Shown here in pieces: positions 35,648 to 38,395 of a stretch of 38,395 nt of DNA (its first letter is position 1; each line of letters starts with the position of its first letter). The notes below the pieces were generated by a model. It saw nothing but the letters and a program-made list of their open reading frames with translations, had not been told where the DNA came from and made no database searches. Source of the stretch: Pseudonocardiales bacterium (GTDB taxonomy: Bacteria; Actinomycetota; Actinomycetes; Mycobacteriales; QHCD01); NCBI GenBank assembly GCA_003244255.1, contig QHCD01000074.1:1-38395 (forward strand), written 5' to 3'. The position numbers and the translations under genes were made by a program.

Positions 35648-36493
35648 GTGACGAACGTGCTGGGGATCAATGTCTCGGCCAGCCTCCTCAAGCGATGGCG
35701 CGAGTGGTTCGCTCCAGCGGCTCAGCCGTTTCGAACAGATCGGCTCTGCGAACGCTTCGCGGACGCCGCGCCGACGGGGCACCGATTGCAGCCGAGTGCG
35801 GAGGTGCGTGACACCTTCCACATGTATGGCGGCACCTGGGTCTGGCTGGAGGAGCCGGAGTTTGTCCAGCTCTCCCTGATGGTCAGGCGAGCGCTGCTCT
35901 TCCAGCGCAAGGCCACTGGTCGGTTGGGTCAGCTGAGGAGTTCCCCGCGCCGTCTCGTCGACTCCCGTCGGACGGACTCCCGCATCGTCTGGTGGCCGTC
36001 ACTCTTGCACCGAGTCGGCGACGAGCCCCTCTTTACCTACGTCGAGGACGGCGTGCGACCCAGTCGTCATCGCGAGGTCGACCCGACGGTGTGGTCCGCA
36101 CCGCGCCGCCTGCTCCCCGGCGTAGCAGACCTCGCAGGCACGTTCGCTCCCGTGTCCGGCCCCAACTGTTTCGGAACGGTGATGGCTGCGGCGGGTGTTC
36201 CGGGCGCCGAGTCCGAGTGGATGCTTCAGGGACCGTTTGAGGAGTGGCTTGCTGAGCACGCGGTTTCCATCCAGGGCACGGCAAGGGACCATGTTCCCGG
36301 CGTCGTCCTCGTCTGGCGGGCTGCCGATGGACTGGCCGCACACGCCGCCGTCACCGTGGCCAACGGATTCGCGCTGAGCAAGCCTTCGCAGGCCTGGTGC
36401 AGCCCCCGCCTCGTGTGGACCGTGCGCGAGACCATCAATGCCGCCCGTTACCGAGGACTCACGTTGAGCCGGCACCTCATCGGTGGTCAGTAA
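35648..36493 (+). CDS. hypothetical protein with a possible NlpC/P60-like fold
   Basis: The 281-residue protein has no family I can name. The first 160 residues are Arg- and Trp-rich and resemble no domain. The C-terminal part has SGPNCFGTVMAAAG with Cys174, then VPGVVLVWR and AAHAAVTVANGFALSKPSQAW with His232. A Cys followed about 45-60 residues later by a beta strand and His, in the pattern G-x-VVxxxR...HxAVxxxNG, is the arrangement of NlpC/P60 and related cysteine peptidases or amidases. No signal peptide is present, so it would act inside the cell or need another export route. GTG 35648 is the first start; support from a ribosome binding site is weak. An inverted repeat of 9 bp (35555-35563 / 35601-35609) lies upstream. 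Confidence 0.6.
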   Translation: MTNVLGINVSASLLKRWREWFAPAAQPFRTDRLCERFADAAPTGHRLQPSAEVRDTFHMYGGTWVWLEEPEFVQLSLMVRRALLFQRKATGRLGQLRSSPRRLVDSRRTDSRIVWWPSLLHRVGDEPLFTYVEDGVRPSRHREVDPTVWSAPRRLLPGVADLAGTFAPVSGPNCFGTVMAAAGVPGAESEWMLQGPFEEWLAEHAVSIQGTARDHVPGVVLVWRAADGLAAHAAVTVANGFALSKPSQAWCSPRLVWTVRETINAARYRGLTLSRHLIGGQ

Positions 36494-37173
36494 GGTAGTC
36501 GCCCACCCGCCGCGTCTCACAAACGGTCCATACCGATCATCAGCGCGCAGTGGTCGTACCCCCACAAACCGCGCTCAAGTGGTCGCAATTAACGCCGCCA
36601 GCAAGGACAACACCACCGGGCGGGCATACGGACACGCCGAGCGAATCGTCGGTGAGCTGGGCCGTTGTCACTCCGGGTTCCCGCGGAGCGCCACCGCCGC
36701 AGATTGCGAACCGGCAGGTCGTTCTCGCCAACGCTGACATCGGCGACAATGACCCGATGCCGAACACGATCGCCTGCAGCGCCGAGCTCATCGTCCACCA
36801 CCCAGCCGAGACGACCCTGGCGCTGTTCACCGCCGAGGGAGAGCGATCGTGGGTGCCCGTGCCGGCCGTCGCGCCCGCGGTCATGCGGGCGTAGCGCACG
36901 CCGCGTCACGGTGACTGGAGAGTTTCGCCGCCGACTTCGTTACGTAAGTCGAACACTGGCAAGCCGCCATCGCTGGCAATCCGGCATTGCACCGCTGATC
37001 GATCCACCTAGGGCAGGTCGGCGGCGGTGCCTTCCGCGCTTGGACAGTGCCACGACGTGGGGACGGCTGAGGCCGTGTGACGAGGCTCTGCTCCCGCCTC
37101 ATCAACTCTCGTCCCCGCCGCTACAGGCCGTTCCGCTGCTTGGAGAGGTCTGGAGCGCAGTCGGCTCTTGCGG
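36494..37173. other. 680-bp gene-poor stretch
   Basis: Between the 35648 gene and the sigma-factor remnant I see no intact gene. The only recognisable element is an SRPBCC N-terminal fragment at 36757-36894. The rest has interrupted frames and no RNA gene or clear repeat. Confidence 0.6.
36757..36894 (+). pseudogene. N-terminal remnant of an SRPBCC-family gene
   Basis: The 45 codons from ATG 36757 read MPNTIACSAELIVHHPAETT and LALFTAEGERSWVP, which matches the first strand and helix of SRPBCC proteins (LFTPEGERxWVxGW type). The match stops after WVP and the frame ends at 36892-36894. The rest of the roughly 140-residue domain is absent downstream, so it is a truncated relic. Confidence 0.55.
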
Positions 37174-38096
37174 TCAATCCGTGGACCGGCGAGCCTGGTT
37201 CGCCTCACGGGCGATCGCCCAGGCGTCCGCCACCGGACCCACGTGCCCGAGCTTGTCGGGGTTGATCACCGCGCGGATCGCCTGGATCCGCCCGTCGAGT
37301 ATGTCGAGCGTCCAAGTGTTGAGGACCTTGTTGTCCCGGTCGCGGAAGATCGCGCCCGGCTGGCCGTTCACCTCGTGTGGCTCCAACGTCACTTCGATCC
37401 GAACGAGCCGGGGGACGTTCGTGGCGAGCACCCGGACCACATTGTCGACGCCGATGATGCCCCTGGGCCACTGTGGGGCCTTGCCGCCGCTGTCCCCGAT
37501 CATCTGAACGTCGGCGGCGAGCAGTTCCCGTAGGCCGTCGACGTCGCCTTCTCGGAGCGCGTCGAAGAACCGCGTCGCCAGTTGCTCCCGCTCCCTTCGG
37601 TCGGCCTCGAACCGAGGGCGTCCTTCGTCCATGTGGCGCCGCGCCCGCACCGCGAGCTGGCGGCACGCCGCTTCCGACCTGCCCACCGCCGACGCGACCT
37701 CGCCGAAGCCGAACCCGAACACCTCCCGCAGCACGAAGACCGCCCGCTCGAGCGGGCTGAGTCGCTCGAGCAGCAACAGGGCGGCCATCGACACCGAGTC
37801 GGCCAGCTCCGCCGACCGCACGGGATCCTCGTAGGGGTCGGTGAGCAGCGGCTCGGGGAACCACGGCCCGACGTACTTCTCCCGCCGGAGGTGGGCCGAG
37901 CGCAGCACGTCGATCGAGATCCGGGTCACCACGGCCGAAGGAAGGCCTTGGTCGACGTGGGTTGTGTCGGGGAAGCCTCGTAGCGCAGCCAGGTCTCCTG
38001 GACCGCGTCCTCAGCCTCACTCACACTGCCCAGGATCCGGTAGGCGATGGAGAACAGCAGCGGCCGCAGCTGCTCGAACTCCGCGACTCGGGTCAC
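37174..38096 (-). pseudogene. sigJ: ECF41 (SigJ-type) sigma factor gene broken by a one-base frameshift
   Basis: From GTG 38096 the frame encodes sigma region 2 (FEQLRPLLFSIAYRILG, EAEDAVQETWLRYEA) and then runs to a stop at 37926 after TSTKAFLRPW. The next frame, from about 37940 on, continues VVTRISIDVLRSAHLRREKYVGP, with YEDP, the region-4 helix-turn-helix (LSPLERAVFVLREVFGFGFGEVASAVGRSEAACRQL) and a C-terminal SnoaL-like domain. Restoring one base in the AAGGAAGG stretch near 37938-37945 (+ strand) rejoins them. The C-terminal part retains DSGGK and NPDKL, close to the DGGGK and NPDKL motifs of ECF41. The start overlaps the epimerase stop (GTGA at 38093-38096). It is either a recent pseudogene or a base-call error. 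Confidence 0.85.
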
Positions 38097-38395
38097 GCCA
38101 GCTCTTCCTTGAAGCCCTGCCGCCACGACGGATAGCGCAGCTCCCAGCCGAGCTCCCGCTTGGCCTTGGCGTTGGAGAAGCCGCGCCCCTCGGTCATCAT
38201 CATCACCACCATTTCCCCGGCCAGCGGCCGGGCCAGCCACGTAGGGACCCGCATCGGCCGCTTCGCGCCCGCGCACGCAGCCAGATAAGGCAGCCACTCG
38301 CTGACCGGCGCCGGTTCGTCGTCGACGATGTTGAACACTCCCCTCGCCTTCTGCTCTACGGCCAGGACGGTAGCGCTCGCCGCGTCGTCGAGATG
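38093..38395 (-). CDS. NAD-dependent epimerase/dehydratase, C-terminal part
   Basis: The open frame runs off the right edge and gives 101 codons. HLDDAASATVLAVEQKARGVFNIVDDEPAPVSEWLP and the terminal GWELRYPSWRQGFKEEL are typical of the C-terminal third of atypical SDR epimerases, whose N-terminal Rossmann part lies outside the window. ECF41 sigma factors are characteristically encoded beside a carboxymuconolactone decarboxylase, oxidoreductase or epimerase, and this gene fits that partner. Its stop overlaps the sigma-factor GTG, so the pair is translationally coupled. Substrate unknown. Confidence 0.88.
   Translation of the reverse strand, partial: HLDDAASATVLAVEQKARGVFNIVDDEPAPVSEWLPYLAACAGAKRPMRVPTWLARPLAGEMVVMMMTEGRGFSNAKAKRELGWELRYPSWRQGFKEELA

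Overview
This is a high-GC actinobacterial chromosome segment. GTG starts, ATGA/GTGA start-stop overlaps and several apparently leaderless genes are frequent. From about 14.2 to 29.1 kb the gene set matches the Mycobacterium tuberculosis Rv2172c-Rv2182c neighbourhood: a PlsC-type acyltransferase, RNase AS, class II DAHP synthase, a PknL-type kinase, an Rv2175c-type DNA-binding protein and a MetF-type reductase. The carotenoid genes, the 1,600-residue NAD-glutamate dehydrogenase and the extra class I DAHP synthase suggest a non-mycobacterial, pigmented, environmental actinobacterium. This placement is inferred from gene content only.

Region 1 (1-7.2 kb): the tail of an unknown gene, an endonuclease/exonuclease/phosphatase (EEP) protein, a less GC-rich membrane-anchored hypothetical protein, a decayed second copy of the EEP gene end, a DoxX-like membrane protein and the large NAD-dependent glutamate dehydrogenase.

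Region 2 (7.2-12.4 kb) is accessory DNA of visibly lower GC in part. It holds a secreted RNase Sa/barnase-type guanyl ribonuclease with all catalytic residues, followed 24 bp later by a DUF2716 protein that I propose as its immunity partner. Next come a decayed fragment of the 3' end of a membrane-protein gene whose intact copy lies at 12.4-13.3 kb, a strong promoter driving two lipoprotein genes, and a TetR regulator divergent from a YhgE/Pip-like membrane protein, with two matching operators between them.

Region 3 (12.4-21.4 kb): a membrane protein and Est30-like carboxylesterase operon, PlsC, RNase AS, a phosphofructokinase with the residues of pyrophosphate-dependent enzymes, class II DAHP synthase, threonine aldolase, class I DAHP synthase and endonuclease IV. 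Two unrelated DAHP synthases lie within 3.5 kb. Two long palindromes follow gene ends here.

Region 4 (21.4-34.4 kb): a PASTA-domain Ser/Thr kinase, a DUF4333 lipoprotein and the Rv2175c-like regulator, followed by carotenoid genes in two blocks. Block one is crtYc-crtYd facing crtI-crtB. Block two is a GNAT gene, a CrtO-like oxidoreductase, cruF and a glycosyltransferase. Between the blocks lies a metF / SIMPL-domain / CDP-alcohol phosphotransferase operon. The enzymes predict a cyclised carotenoid that is hydrated at the open end, probably ketolated and glycosylated, like myxoxanthophyll or deinoxanthin. No GGPP synthase gene is in the window.

Region 5 (34.4-38.4 kb): cysH (APS reductase) preceded by a 39-bp tandem repeat whose every unit carries its own Shine-Dalgarno and start codon, an unassigned possible NlpC/P60-fold protein, a gene-poor stretch with an SRPBCC remnant, and an ECF41 (SigJ-type) sigma factor broken by a one-base frameshift, coupled to a partial NAD-dependent epimerase.
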